From: Syntrophomonadaceae bacterium | GTDB lineage: Bacteria; Bacillota; DSM-12270; Thermacetogeniales; Thermacetogeniaceae | DNA: 34,202 nucleotides | Direction: 5' to 3' | Assembly: GCA_012839645.1 (NCBI GenBank) | Contig: DUMY01000074.1 | Span: 1-34,202 of the forward strand | In this document: one piece after another, positions 1 to 9,229 of the stretch | Layout of the letters: the number at the start of each line of letters is the position of its first letter | Numbering within the stretch: position 1 is the first letter of the stretch | Position numbers and translations under genes: made by a program | The notes under the pieces: model-generated | What the model was told of the DNA's origin: nothing | The model's database searches: none | Seen by the model: the letters and a program-made list of their open reading frames with translations, nothing else

Positions 1-333
1 GATTTTGGCTCTACATCGGTTGGTCCAATAGCCAAAGAGGTATTTAAGGAATACTTTGGGCTGAATAAAGAGGTGGAGAAGGATGAGGGGACAGAGGGCA
101 CAACTACTCCTACCCAGCCTTCTACTACACCTCAACAACCGCCAACAACTACCCCGGCTGAAACGACGACCCCTCAGAATACCAATGGGAATAATGGTGG
201 TGCTGAGGATAATGGAGGCGCGGGGAATAACGGGAATGGTGGGGGTAATGGAGACGGTGACGATAATGAAAATGATGGACAGGGGAATGGTGATCCTGGA
301 AACGAAGATACCGAGGTGCCTGAGGAGCCTTGA
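1..333 (+). CDS. C-terminal end of a penicillin-binding protein 2-like transpeptidase (partial), with long Thr/Pro and Gly/Asn/Asp-rich tail
   Basis: Open from base 1 in the frame of ORF 73..333: DFGSTSVGPIAKEVFKEYFGLNKEVEK...; the SVGPIAKEVF..YF ending and position upstream of minCDE/rodA fit PBP2 (mrdA). Confidence 0.7.
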   Translation, partial: DFGSTSVGPIAKEVFKEYFGLNKEVEKDEGTEGTTTPTQPSTTPQQPPTTTPAETTTPQNTNGNNGGAEDNGGAGNNGNGGGNGDGDDNENDGQGNGDPGNEDTEVPEEP

Positions 334-488
334 CCGACAAGTGAGATCAGGGGGACGGATCTCATGATCTATTTTTCAGATCCCCTTTTCCTCTTTTCCC
401 AATAACTAACGACCAGAGCTGCCTAGGTTCAGTGCGTGTGCCAAGGACCGTTCCCAAATAATAAAGGTAATAAAGTTATTTTTTGTAT

Positions 489-530
489 CTTCCGACATCT
501 GACCTCCTGCGTCTGACCTCTGTTTTTCAG
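489..530. repeat. Degenerate copy of a GGAGGTCRGAAGTC-type intergenic repeat (here on the minus strand), ending in oligo-T
   Basis: cttccgacatctgacctcctgcgtctgacctctgttttt resembles the arm at 24061-24090 (cctgactccggcctctgttttttt). Confidence 0.5.
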
Positions 531-623
531 GTAGGATGCCTAATATTGTCATATCAAAGGAAAAAAGGCTGGAAAAACGAGGAATATTTTTTCGGGTTTT
601 TTTTAGTTAAGGCAGGAATAAAA

Positions 624-1619
624 ATGCCACAGATAGAAAACATCTATCGAAAGAAGTGGGATTGGAGGGAACAGCATCCGGGCATGGAACATCTTGTTAC
701 AATAAAAGGCAGCAAGCGTTCCGGACTGATAATTGTGCTGGATCCGGAGGAGGACTTTCATAGTGTTATGAAATGTCTTGTGGAAAAACTCCAAGAAGCG
801 GATAGCTTTCTAGAGGGATCCTCAGTTTGCATTGATGTCAGTAAAAGGAATTTCAACTTCCAGCAGTTATCGGATTTAAGAAGGGTGCTTGCGTCCCACA
901 ATATGCACCTGCGCTATATTATGGCAGGGAACAGAAGGAAATACCAGGGGGTGAAGAGGATGGCTGAGGAGGCAAGAGAAACGGCGTCCTGGCGCAGCCG
1001 TAGAAAAAAGAAAAGCCGTAAAAAAGCTAAGGAGCGAATTGAGGTTCAAGATGTTCAGGATGCTCAGGGTGTTCAGGAGGAGACAGCTGCAGCAGCAGAG
1101 GTATCCCCAATCCTAGAGGAGTCTACCGGGGAGTTTACAGCGAATTCTGAGGAAAAAACTAGAATTGAAAAAGAGGAAGAAAAAGAGGACATACCGGTAA
1201 TTCTTTATACTCCGGTACGCCAGACCCGAGATGATATTGTTTCTGAGGAACAGACGATTCTGGTACAGCGTACTATTCGTTCAGGGCAGAGGGTTTTTTA
1301 TCCGGGGAATGTGGTAGTCTTGGGAGATGTCAACCCGGGAGGTGAAGTAATAGCCGGGGGTAATATTATTGTTATGGGTACCTTCAGAGGTATTGCCCAC
1401 GCCGGAGCCCTTGGCAAAAATGATGCAATTGTAGCGGCACTACGGCTGGAACCGTCGCAGTTGCGTATAGCCGGGTTCATTACCCGTGCTCCGGAAGGAG
1501 ATTATTCTATATCGTTCCAGCCGGAAATAGCCAGAGTCCAGGATGGAATTGTAATTATTGAACAGTACCAGCCTGGGTACGACCGTAATCATAGAGGCGA
1601 TAATAAAGGGGGAGCTTAA
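624..1619 (+). CDS. minC: Septum site-determining protein MinC
   Basis: ORF 483..1619; ATG at 624 likely (MPQIENIYRKKW). C-terminal MinC beta-helix signature VFYPGNVVVLGDVNPGGEVIAGGNIIVMGTFRGIAHAG; followed immediately by minD. Confidence 0.93.
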   Translation: MPQIENIYRKKWDWREQHPGMEHLVTIKGSKRSGLIIVLDPEEDFHSVMKCLVEKLQEADSFLEGSSVCIDVSKRNFNFQQLSDLRRVLASHNMHLRYIMAGNRRKYQGVKRMAEEARETASWRSRRKKKSRKKAKERIEVQDVQDAQGVQEETAAAAEVSPILEESTGEFTANSEEKTRIEKEEEKEDIPVILYTPVRQTRDDIVSEEQTILVQRTIRSGQRVFYPGNVVVLGDVNPGGEVIAGGNIIVMGTFRGIAHAGALGKNDAIVAALRLEPSQLRIAGFITRAPEGDYSISFQPEIARVQDGIVIIEQYQPGYDRNHRGDNKGGA

Positions 1620-2420
1620 ATGGGTGAAGTTTACGTAATTACTTCTGGTAAGGGTGGGGTAGGAAAGACCACCACAACCGCTAATATTGGTACCTCACTG
1701 GCTATGCAGGGTTACCGGGTGGTGTTGGTAGATGCTGATATTGGGCTGCGGAATCTGGATGTGGTTTTAGGGCTAGAAAACCGAATTGTATACGATCTGG
1801 TGGATTTAGCACATGGACGCTGCCGAATGAGACAGGCTTTAATTCGGGATCGCCGATTAGAGAACCTCTATCTTTTACCGGCTGCCCAGACGAAAGACAA
1901 AACAGCAGTTAACCCGGAACAAATGAAAGAGCTCTGTGAAAAACTAAAACTGGAAAGTGATTTTATTCTTATGGATTGTCCGGCCGGCATCGAACAGGGG
2001 TTTAGAAATGCTGTTGCCGGTGCTGATAAAGCTATTGTTGTCACAACACCTGAAGTGGCAGCAGTACGAGATGCAGACCGCATTATCGGCCTTTTGGAGG
2101 CATCGGAAATCAAAGATCCCCTTCTGGTTTTAAACAGGATTCGGCCTAAAATGGTAAGGATGGGAGATATGCTTGATGTTGAAGATGTGATTGAGCACCT
2201 AGCTATTGATATGCTGGGAGTTGTTCCTGATGATGAGTCTATTATTATTTCGACGAACAAGGGAGAGCCAGCGGTGTTGAATTCTGCTTCCAAAGCTGGG
2301 GAGGCCTATCGTAATATATCACACCGGCTTGCTGGGGATGAGGTGCCCTTGATGAATCTGGAAAACAGGGGAGGCTTTATGGATCGTGTCCGGCGTCTGC
2401 TGGGATTGCGAACGGGTTGA
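1620..2420 (+). CDS. minD: Septum site-determining ATPase MinD
   Basis: Deviant Walker A TSGKGGVGKTTTTANIG; VLVDADIGLRNLDVVLGLENR; C-terminal amphipathic MDRVRRLLGLR. Confidence 0.97.
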   Translation: MGEVYVITSGKGGVGKTTTTANIGTSLAMQGYRVVLVDADIGLRNLDVVLGLENRIVYDLVDLAHGRCRMRQALIRDRRLENLYLLPAAQTKDKTAVNPEQMKELCEKLKLESDFILMDCPAGIEQGFRNAVAGADKAIVVTTPEVAAVRDADRIIGLLEASEIKDPLLVLNRIRPKMVRMGDMLDVEDVIEHLAIDMLGVVPDDESIIISTNKGEPAVLNSASKAGEAYRNISHRLAGDEVPLMNLENRGGFMDRVRRLLGLRTG

Positions 2421-2435
2421 TCGGAGGAGATATAA

Positions 2436-2711
2436 TTGTTAGAATTTCTACAGCGTATTTTCGGTAAGGATTCGCTGAAATCAAGCAAAAGTGTTGCACA
2501 AGAAAGACTGCGCCTTGTACTTATGCATGACCGTCTGGATCTTTCTCCACAGGTGTTGGAAGAACTGCGGTGCGATCTCATGGATGTCATCAAGGATTAT
2601 ATGGAGATCGATGAAAATAAGATGGAGATCAACCTGGAGCAGGACAATAAATGTGTAGCTCTTGTTGCCAATATTCCTGTAGTTAAAATGAAAAGGCTGC
2701 CTAGTCACTAA
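2436..2711 (+). CDS. minE: Cell division topological specificity factor MinE
   Basis: LEFLQRIFGKDS..SVAQERLRLVLMHDR..LSPQVLEELRCDLMDVIKDYMEID; TTG start; follows minD. Confidence 0.95.
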   Translation: MLEFLQRIFGKDSLKSSKSVAQERLRLVLMHDRLDLSPQVLEELRCDLMDVIKDYMEIDENKMEINLEQDNKCVALVANIPVVKMKRLPSH

Positions 2712-2802
2712 AAATAGTGTTGTTATCCTTGAACTTCCTGGCCGAAAACCATAGACGCCGTCCTGAGAATGGATTATCATTATATTAATCCATACAGGAA
2801 GG

Positions 2803-3945
2803 ATGGGGCGGGAGTTGCCTTTTAACAAGCGCCTTTTAAAGAATCTTGATTATGTCCTAATCGGAAACATTATATTGATTATGAGTATGAGCCTACTCAT
2901 TCTGAGCAGTGCAACGGCGAATATTGCCGCGGATCCCCTATTCTATGTGAAGAAACACTTGCTTTCTATTGGGCTGGGGGTTATCTGTGCTGTTCTTATT
3001 ATTTCCTTTGATTATACAAAACTGTTGCGGTATGATAAATATATTTATCTCTTGTTGATTATCCTGCTGCTTGTGGTTGACATCAAAGGTATTGTCGCTA
3101 AAGGGGGGCGGCAGTGGCTCGCCTTAGGCCCATTTGTCTTTCAGCCCTCAGAGTTTGGGAAAATCATGTTCATTATCTGCTTTGCCACCTTTCTTGTGAA
3201 AAGGAAGGGAGAATTAAAGACGCTCAGGGATCTGATCCCTTCTTTTCTCTATTTTGCTGTGCCCTTTTTATTAATTGTAATCCAGGATCTAGGCACAGCA
3301 CTCGTTTACCTGGTGATCCTGTTTGGCATGCTTTACATTGCCGGTGCGAAACCCAGTCTTTTGCTGGGCATTATCGGTTCAGGATTGGCTGTGGTTATTT
3401 TAGCTGTGGGGCTGCATCTATCTCCCCTACAGCTTCCACTTCCCTTGGAGGATTACCAGATCAACAGGCTGACTGCTTTTATAGACCCCTACAAAGATCC
3501 ACATGGTACGGGCTATCATATTATCCAGTCCCTGGTGGCTGTCGGTTCTGGGGGCCCCTTTGGAAAGGGTCTTTATCACGGTACTCAGGTGCAGTTGAAT
3601 TTTTTACCGGAGCACCATACAGACTTTATCTTTTCAGTTGTAGGGGAAGAGCTTGGTTTTGTAGGAGCTGCTTTTATCCTTTTGCTTTACTATATTTTGC
3701 TCTCTCGGACGCTCCGTACGGCTTTTCAAGCCCGGGATTTATTTGGAAGGCTTGTGGTAGGTGGGATTGTCTGTATGTGGCTGTTCCATATTTTTGAGAA
3801 CGTGGGTATGGCCATCGGTTTGATGCCTGTCACGGGAATACCATTACCCTTCCTCAGCCACGGTGGCAGTTTTATGATTACCAATCTAGCTGCCATAGGC
3901 CTAATTCTAAATGTTCAACTGCGCAGGGAAAATATGTTGTTCTAG
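2803..3945 (+). CDS. rodA: FtsW/RodA/SpoVE family peptidoglycan glycosyltransferase, probably RodA
   Basis: Polytopic; GRQWLALGPFVFQPSEFGKI, FLPEHHTDFIFSVVGEELGF, GLMPVTGIPLPFLSHGGSFMI; located after minE. Confidence 0.92.
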   Translation: MGRELPFNKRLLKNLDYVLIGNIILIMSMSLLILSSATANIAADPLFYVKKHLLSIGLGVICAVLIISFDYTKLLRYDKYIYLLLIILLLVVDIKGIVAKGGRQWLALGPFVFQPSEFGKIMFIICFATFLVKRKGELKTLRDLIPSFLYFAVPFLLIVIQDLGTALVYLVILFGMLYIAGAKPSLLLGIIGSGLAVVILAVGLHLSPLQLPLPLEDYQINRLTAFIDPYKDPHGTGYHIIQSLVAVGSGGPFGKGLYHGTQVQLNFLPEHHTDFIFSVVGEELGFVGAAFILLLYYILLSRTLRTAFQARDLFGRLVVGGIVCMWLFHIFENVGMAIGLMPVTGIPLPFLSHGGSFMITNLAAIGLILNVQLRRENMLF

Positions 3946-3950
3946 TTATA

Positions 3951-4637
3951 TTGAACCATCTGCAGCCATATATAAAAAACGAGAGGTGGTTGCAGGTGAG
4001 AAGGAATTCTATTGTGGCAAGCCGTATCAGAGGTTTTTACCGGCGTCTGGTAGTGGCGCTGCTTATTTTTGGGATGATCTTTGGGATTTCTATTTTTGGT
4101 GGAGCACCAGGACAAGCTGTGCGAAATGGTGTCAATTATTTGCTGACAAAAAACTATGATTTTTCTGGACGTGAAAGAAGTATTGAGAAGGCACTTAAGT
4201 GGGTACCGGATCTATCCAGACTGGGGATTAAGCCGAAACGAGATTTAGATGTTGAAGTGAGTACACCCGGAAAATTGCCGGATCTTCCGGTTTCCGGGAG
4301 GCTTGTTAGGGGGTTTGGCTGGCAAAGAGATGCTTCAAACTGGCTGTACTTCCATGAAGGCATTGAGCTGGCTGTGACCAAGGGCACTATTGTACGGGCT
4401 GTGCTCCCGGGGAAGGTTGTAAGGGTTGAAACAGATAAAAGAATAGGGAAGGTTCTTGTTATCGAGCATGACCATGATTGTGCAACACTTTATGGAAGGC
4501 TCGGAGAGGCCGGGGTCAAAACCGGGCAGGAGGTGGTGCAGGGTCAGGTCATCGGTACCACCGAAGATACACTCTTTTATTTTCAGCTCCGGGATGGGGA
4601 CAAACTTGTTGATCCCACTTCACGACTTCAGCAGTAG
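3951..4637 (+). CDS. Membrane-anchored M23/LytM-like protein with degenerate catalytic motifs, SpoIVFA-like
   Basis: One N-terminal TM, M23 fold remnants FHEGIELA (HxxxD position is E), HDHDCATLYGRL (no YAHL His), VQGQVIGTT, YFQLRDG; locus next to rodA/min. Confidence 0.7.
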   Translation: MNHLQPYIKNERWLQVRRNSIVASRIRGFYRRLVVALLIFGMIFGISIFGGAPGQAVRNGVNYLLTKNYDFSGRERSIEKALKWVPDLSRLGIKPKRDLDVEVSTPGKLPDLPVSGRLVRGFGWQRDASNWLYFHEGIELAVTKGTIVRAVLPGKVVRVETDKRIGKVLVIEHDHDCATLYGRLGEAGVKTGQEVVQGQVIGTTEDTLFYFQLRDGDKLVDPTSRLQQ

Positions 4638-4638
4638 T

Positions 4639-4661
4639 TGGTGCCTGGCACCATTTTTTTT
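4639..4661 (+). terminator. Intrinsic terminator
   Basis: TGGTGC-CTG-GCACCA hairpin followed by 8 T. Confidence 0.7.
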
Positions 4662-4831
4662 ATTAATTTCCTTGTAATGGGGAGAATAATAAAATAAGCT
4701 TTAATAAGGGCAATATGGACAATTAACACCATGTGAATATTCTCAGTGTCCGGAGTTTCGGTAATAAGCGAAGAGTCAGCTTTAGAAAGTTTTTAACAAA
4801 TTTCCGACAGCTAATTTCAGGAGGCAATGTT

Positions 4832-6688
4832 GTGACTATAGAGCAGGTACTTTGGGAAAATATCTTACCCCGGGTGCGTAAACCCGCCCGTTATCTAGGT
4901 ACTGAGTGGAATGCTGTTTGCAAAAACTGGGATGCTGTTCCCATAAGGATGGTTTTTGCCTTTCCCGATCTTTATGAGGTAGGGATGTCACATCTGGGAC
5001 TACAGATTTTATATGGTTTAGTGAACAGCCGGGACGATTTCTTGATGGAGAGAGCTTTTGCTCCGGCCCTGGATATGGAAGGTGAACTTCGCCGGGCAGG
5101 GCTGCCGCTTTTCAGCCTGGAATCCCATAGATCCCTACAGGATTTTGATGTTATCGGGTTTACACTGCAGTATGAGTTGACCTTTACCAATGTGCTCAAT
5201 ATGTTGGATCTGTCAGGTATTCCCTACCGCGCAGAGGATCGTCATGACCACCATCCCCTGGTTATTGCCGGGGGCCCGAGTGCCTTTAATCCGGAGCCTC
5301 TTGCACCCTTTATAGATGCCTTTTTGATCGGGGAGGGTGAAGAGGGTGTTTTGGAGATCTTAGAGGCAGTAGGTGAAGTTAAAGGGGACCAGCCTAGGGC
5401 ATCCAGGTCTCAGGTGCTGGAGCGTCTTATAGAGGTTCCAGGTGTCTATATACCCTCCTTTTATCGCAAAGAATATACAGATGATGATAAAATAAAAAAA
5501 ATAGTACCTCTACATCCTCGGGCACCGGAGCGGGTGCGTCGGCGTGTCTTGGATAAACTGGAAACCGCCTATTTCCCTACATCCCCTCTTGTTCCACTGG
5601 CTGAGGCTGTTCATGAGCGGGGGATGTTGGAGGTATTTCGCGGATGTACCCGTGGCTGCCGCTTCTGTCAGGCGGGGATGATCTACAGGCCCGTGAGGGA
5701 GCGCTCTCCTGAAGTACTTTTATCTCAGGCTGGGGAGATCATTAAAAATACGGGATTTGAAGAGGTTTCCTTGGTCTCACTAAGCAGTCTTGATTACAGC
5801 AGTATCCAGGATCTGATTCCACGGTTAGCCGGTGGGTGCGAGGCCACCAGAACAGGACTTTCTCTCCCCTCACTGCGTGTTGACTCCTTCAGTATAGAAA
5901 CAGCAAAAAATCTTCCTGGTCGCCGAACAAGTGTTACCTTAGCTCCAGAGGCAGGAAGCCAGAGGCTGCGGGATGTGATCAACAAGGGAGTTACTGAGAA
6001 TGATCTTATGGATGCAGTGGAGGCTGCTCTGGATGCAGGGTGGTTTGCCATCAAGCTCTATTTTATGGTAGGTTTGCCTACAGAAACCAGAGAGGACCTG
6101 GAGGGTATTGCTGATCTGGTAGAAAAGGTAGTAAAGGTTGGGAAGAGATACAGCCGCGGCAGGAAAAGGCCCCGGGTGACGGTCAGTGCTTCCTCCTTTG
6201 TACCCAAGGCACATACTCCCTTTCAGTGGGAGGGCCAGGATAAAAGGGATCTACTGAAGGAAAAACATGAATATCTGAGGTCTCTTATTAAGAAAAGCAA
6301 GGCTGAGTACAACTGGCACAACATTGAAACAAGTTTTTTGGAGGCATGTTTTGCACGGGGTGACCGCAAGATGGCTGCGGTTCTGGAAGGAGCTTTCTTG
6401 AGGGGTTGTCGGTTTGACGGATGGACAGAGCATTTTCGCTTCCCCTTATGGATGGAGAGTTTCCAGGCTGCCGAAATTGACCCGGATGATTATGCCACAA
6501 GTCGTTTTACCTATGATCAGGTTCTGCCTTGGGATATAATTGATTCCGGGGTCTCTAAGGAGTATCTGGTCCGGGAACACCAAAGGGCCCTAGCGGGAGA
6601 AACAACCCCAGACTGTCGACAGGTTTGTGGAAAGTGTGGTGCCTGTGCATCCCTGGGGGTGACCACCCATCTGTTCAAGGAGAGATAA
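4832..6688 (+). CDS. TIGR03960-type B12-binding/radical SAM protein
   Basis: Radical SAM motif FRGCTRGCRFCQAGMIYRPVRERSPE; FPDLYEVGMSHLGLQILY; C-terminal CGKCGAC. GTG at 4832 preceded by aggaggcaatgtt; ORF 4733..6688. Confidence 0.88.
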   Translation: MTIEQVLWENILPRVRKPARYLGTEWNAVCKNWDAVPIRMVFAFPDLYEVGMSHLGLQILYGLVNSRDDFLMERAFAPALDMEGELRRAGLPLFSLESHRSLQDFDVIGFTLQYELTFTNVLNMLDLSGIPYRAEDRHDHHPLVIAGGPSAFNPEPLAPFIDAFLIGEGEEGVLEILEAVGEVKGDQPRASRSQVLERLIEVPGVYIPSFYRKEYTDDDKIKKIVPLHPRAPERVRRRVLDKLETAYFPTSPLVPLAEAVHERGMLEVFRGCTRGCRFCQAGMIYRPVRERSPEVLLSQAGEIIKNTGFEEVSLVSLSSLDYSSIQDLIPRLAGGCEATRTGLSLPSLRVDSFSIETAKNLPGRRTSVTLAPEAGSQRLRDVINKGVTENDLMDAVEAALDAGWFAIKLYFMVGLPTETREDLEGIADLVEKVVKVGKRYSRGRKRPRVTVSASSFVPKAHTPFQWEGQDKRDLLKEKHEYLRSLIKKSKAEYNWHNIETSFLEACFARGDRKMAAVLEGAFLRGCRFDGWTEHFRFPLWMESFQAAEIDPDDYATSRFTYDQVLPWDIIDSGVSKEYLVREHQRALAGETTPDCRQVCGKCGACASLGVTTHLFKER

Positions 6689-6693
6689 TAAGT

Positions 6694-7380
6694 ATGCCCA
6701 AGTACCGTCTTGAATATGCTAAACAGGATATAGCGCGTTTTCTTTCCCACCGCGAGCTGATGACCACACTGCAGCGAGCTTTACGGCGGGCTTCTTTTCC
6801 ACTTACTTATAGCAAAGGATATAATCAGCGTCCTAAGTTCTCTTTTGGTCCTCCTTTGGGAGTGGGGGCAGCGGGACTACGGGAGTATATGGATTTAGAA
6901 CTAGATGAAGATATTCAAACCATAGAGGATTATCTTGAGCGCTTGAACCGCCAGTTGCTGTCGGGTATCCGCGCACACCGCCTGGTTTTGGTTCCACCTG
7001 GTGATATAGGATTAGGTAAGTTGATCAACTGTGCACGCTACCTGGTGGAGCTTTCCTCTGATGATTATGCTGCTGATTGGGATCAACTGTTTAATGATAT
7101 AAAAAGTGTGGAATCCTGGTATTATGAGAGGCCTCATGATGGGAAGGTCTTTGATGTGTCAGCAGCCATCATAGAAAGCGGTTGTTATCATGAGGGCGGG
7201 CGGTTTTATCTGGAGTTTTTGATGAAAGTGGGTAGAGGAGAGGTTCCTGTGCGTGGTCTTCTAGATTTGATCATAAAAGCTGGTACCAAACCTCTGCTGC
7301 TTTCCCGGCTCACCCGTACCGGGCTTTTCCGCCTGGAGGGCAACCGCTTGATCGATCCGTTGGGACAGATAGAAAATTAA
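6694..7380 (+). CDS. TIGR03936/DUF2344 protein
   Basis: MPKYRLEYAKQDIARFLSHRELMTTLQRALRRASFPLTYSKGYNQRPKFSFGPPLGVG; SD aaggagag before ATG 6694; conserved partner of TIGR03960. Confidence 0.88.
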   Translation: MPKYRLEYAKQDIARFLSHRELMTTLQRALRRASFPLTYSKGYNQRPKFSFGPPLGVGAAGLREYMDLELDEDIQTIEDYLERLNRQLLSGIRAHRLVLVPPGDIGLGKLINCARYLVELSSDDYAADWDQLFNDIKSVESWYYERPHDGKVFDVSAAIIESGCYHEGGRFYLEFLMKVGRGEVPVRGLLDLIIKAGTKPLLLSRLTRTGLFRLEGNRLIDPLGQIEN

Positions 7381-7396
7381 TGAAGGTTGAGGGGAA

Positions 7397-9058
7397 ATGC
7401 AGAAAGAAATATATATTCATGTAACAAAGGAAGAAACGAAGGCTGCTGTGTTAGAAAACCGGAAGTTGGTTGAGGTTTACCTGGATCGTTCTTTTCAAAG
7501 GCGTTTAGCCGGGAACATTTATAAAGGAAGGGTAGCTAATGTACTGCCGGGGATGCAGGCTGCTTTTGTTAATATTGGTTTGGAAAGGAATGCTTTTTTG
7601 TATGTGGAAGATGCCCGGCCCAATAATCGCAGGTCACTTTCCATTCAAAACACGGTCCATGAGGGAGAAGAGATCCTGGTCCAGGTTGTCAAGGAACCCT
7701 TTGGGACTAAGGGTGCGCGGGTGACGACACATTTAACATTTCCGGGGCGCTATGTTGTTTTTATGCCAGAGTCCAAATCGGTCGGGGTTTCCCGGAGAAT
7801 TAGGTCCGAGAAGGAGCGCGACCGCTTAAAGGAAATTGCTGAAGAGGTGTGTGTTCCGGGCTGTGGCGTGATTGTGCGTACTGCTGCTGAGGGGGTCGTA
7901 GCAGAAGAACTGGAGCAGGATATGCAGGAACAGTATCGTCTTTGGAAGATGGTACAGAAGAAGGCTGTACACAAAAGTGCACCGGCTGTGATCCACCGTG
8001 AAGTGGAACTTGTCTCTTGGGTTTTGCGAGACCTCTTCGGGGAAGATGTTGATCGCTTAATCACGAATGACCAGGATACCTATGAAAAGATTTTAGAATT
8101 AGTCCAGGCATCTGCACCACACTTCAGCAGTAAGGTTTTCCTTGCTAGATCTGATATCGATGAATATGAGCTTGATCAGGAAATTGAGAAGGCTTTGCGT
8201 CCTAAGGTCTGGCTCAAAAGTGGGGGCTACCTCGTTATTGATGAGGCAGAGGCACTTACCGTTATCGATGTAAATACAGGGAAATACACTGGCTCCAAGA
8301 ATTTTGCAGAGACAATTTTTCGTACCAATATGGAGGCCATTCAGGAGATCGTACGACAGATCCGTCTGAGAAACTTAGGGGGCATCATTGTTATTGATTT
8401 TATTGATATGGAACTCCAGAAACACCGCAGTGAGGTGACGCGGCAGCTGGAGGAAGAGTTGAAAAAGGACAAGACAAGGACATGTGTACTTGGCCTTACC
8501 CAGTTGGGCTTGGTAGAGCTTACCAGGAAAAAGGTGCGTCCGAGTCTGAGCAGTCTGTTGCAGCGATCCTGCCCTTATTGTGAAGGAACAGGAAGGGTGC
8601 TCTCTGAGGAATCAGTGAGCATGCAGGCTTGCCAGGAGATCAGGTTCCTGGCTGACCAAGAGCAGGACACTGCTATGGGAATTCTTGTGGAGATGCATCC
8701 TACTGTGGCTGCGTTTCTCATCGGTGGAGGGGGCAGCCATCTCCGGGAACTGGAGAATGAGATCAGCAAGAAGATCATCATCAAAGGGAGTGACTCCTCT
8801 CACCTGGAGGATGTGCGGGTAAAGTCACTTTTCAGCAAGGAAGAGATTGATGCTCTTTCAGCACCGGTTAAGCCCGGGGAGATACTGGAGGTGGAGGTGG
8901 AAGAAGCGCATGCCACAATCCCAAAAGATGGGATCGCCCGCATTCAGGGCTATATCATAGATATTGAGGAGGGCAGCGACTGCATCGGCCAGAAGATAGC
9001 CATCAAAATCGACAAGGTATACCGCACCTGCGCCAGAGCACACATTCTCGAGCGGTGA
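7397..9058 (+). CDS. rng: Ribonuclease E/G
   Basis: GNIYKGRVANVLPGMQAAFVNIGLERNAFLYV (S1), DVNTGKYTG, IVIDFIDM, CPYCEGTGRV. Confidence 0.95.
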   Translation: MQKEIYIHVTKEETKAAVLENRKLVEVYLDRSFQRRLAGNIYKGRVANVLPGMQAAFVNIGLERNAFLYVEDARPNNRRSLSIQNTVHEGEEILVQVVKEPFGTKGARVTTHLTFPGRYVVFMPESKSVGVSRRIRSEKERDRLKEIAEEVCVPGCGVIVRTAAEGVVAEELEQDMQEQYRLWKMVQKKAVHKSAPAVIHREVELVSWVLRDLFGEDVDRLITNDQDTYEKILELVQASAPHFSSKVFLARSDIDEYELDQEIEKALRPKVWLKSGGYLVIDEAEALTVIDVNTGKYTGSKNFAETIFRTNMEAIQEIVRQIRLRNLGGIIVIDFIDMELQKHRSEVTRQLEEELKKDKTRTCVLGLTQLGLVELTRKKVRPSLSSLLQRSCPYCEGTGRVLSEESVSMQACQEIRFLADQEQDTAMGILVEMHPTVAAFLIGGGGSHLRELENEISKKIIIKGSDSSHLEDVRVKSLFSKEEIDALSAPVKPGEILEVEVEEAHATIPKDGIARIQGYIIDIEEGSDCIGQKIAIKIDKVYRTCARAHILER

Positions 9059-9102
9059 ATATTGAGAGGTGACTAACTACCAACCACTAACGACCAATTA
9101 GC

Positions 9103-9132
9103 TTGACATCAAGGGGTGTGAGGTGCTAAAAT
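9103..9132 (+). promoter_or_regulatory. Sigma-A-type promoter for rplU operon
   Basis: TTGACA (9103-9108) - 18 nt - TAAAAT (9127-9132). Confidence 0.7.
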
Positions 9133-9162
9133 TCCGTTGTGGCTATTATACAATAAAACGCT

Positions 9163-9212
9163 CGGGAAGGGTATATGAAGTGCATGCTTAAAGATGCCAC
9201 CCTGGGGTCCCG
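9163..9212 (+). promoter_or_regulatory. Structured rplU 5' leader (L21-leader-like)
   Basis: Nested helices CGGGA/TCCCG (9163-9167/9208-9212) and AGGGT/ACCCT (9168-9172/9199-9203) with a GGGG bulge, just upstream of the rplU SD; Firmicutes L21 leaders are established. Confidence 0.55.
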
Positions 9213-9229
9213 GCGAAGGAGGAAATATT

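Noticed and set aside
3114-3797. Alternative-frame 227-aa ORF inside rodA
   Set aside because: Overlaps the clear RodA frame, composition rich in Cys/Arg/Ser typical of out-of-frame reading.
4639-4661. GGTGCCTGGCACC palindrome as a mobile REP-like element
   Set aside because: With 8 T following and location after a stop codon, an ordinary terminator explains it; only one copy noticed in the window.
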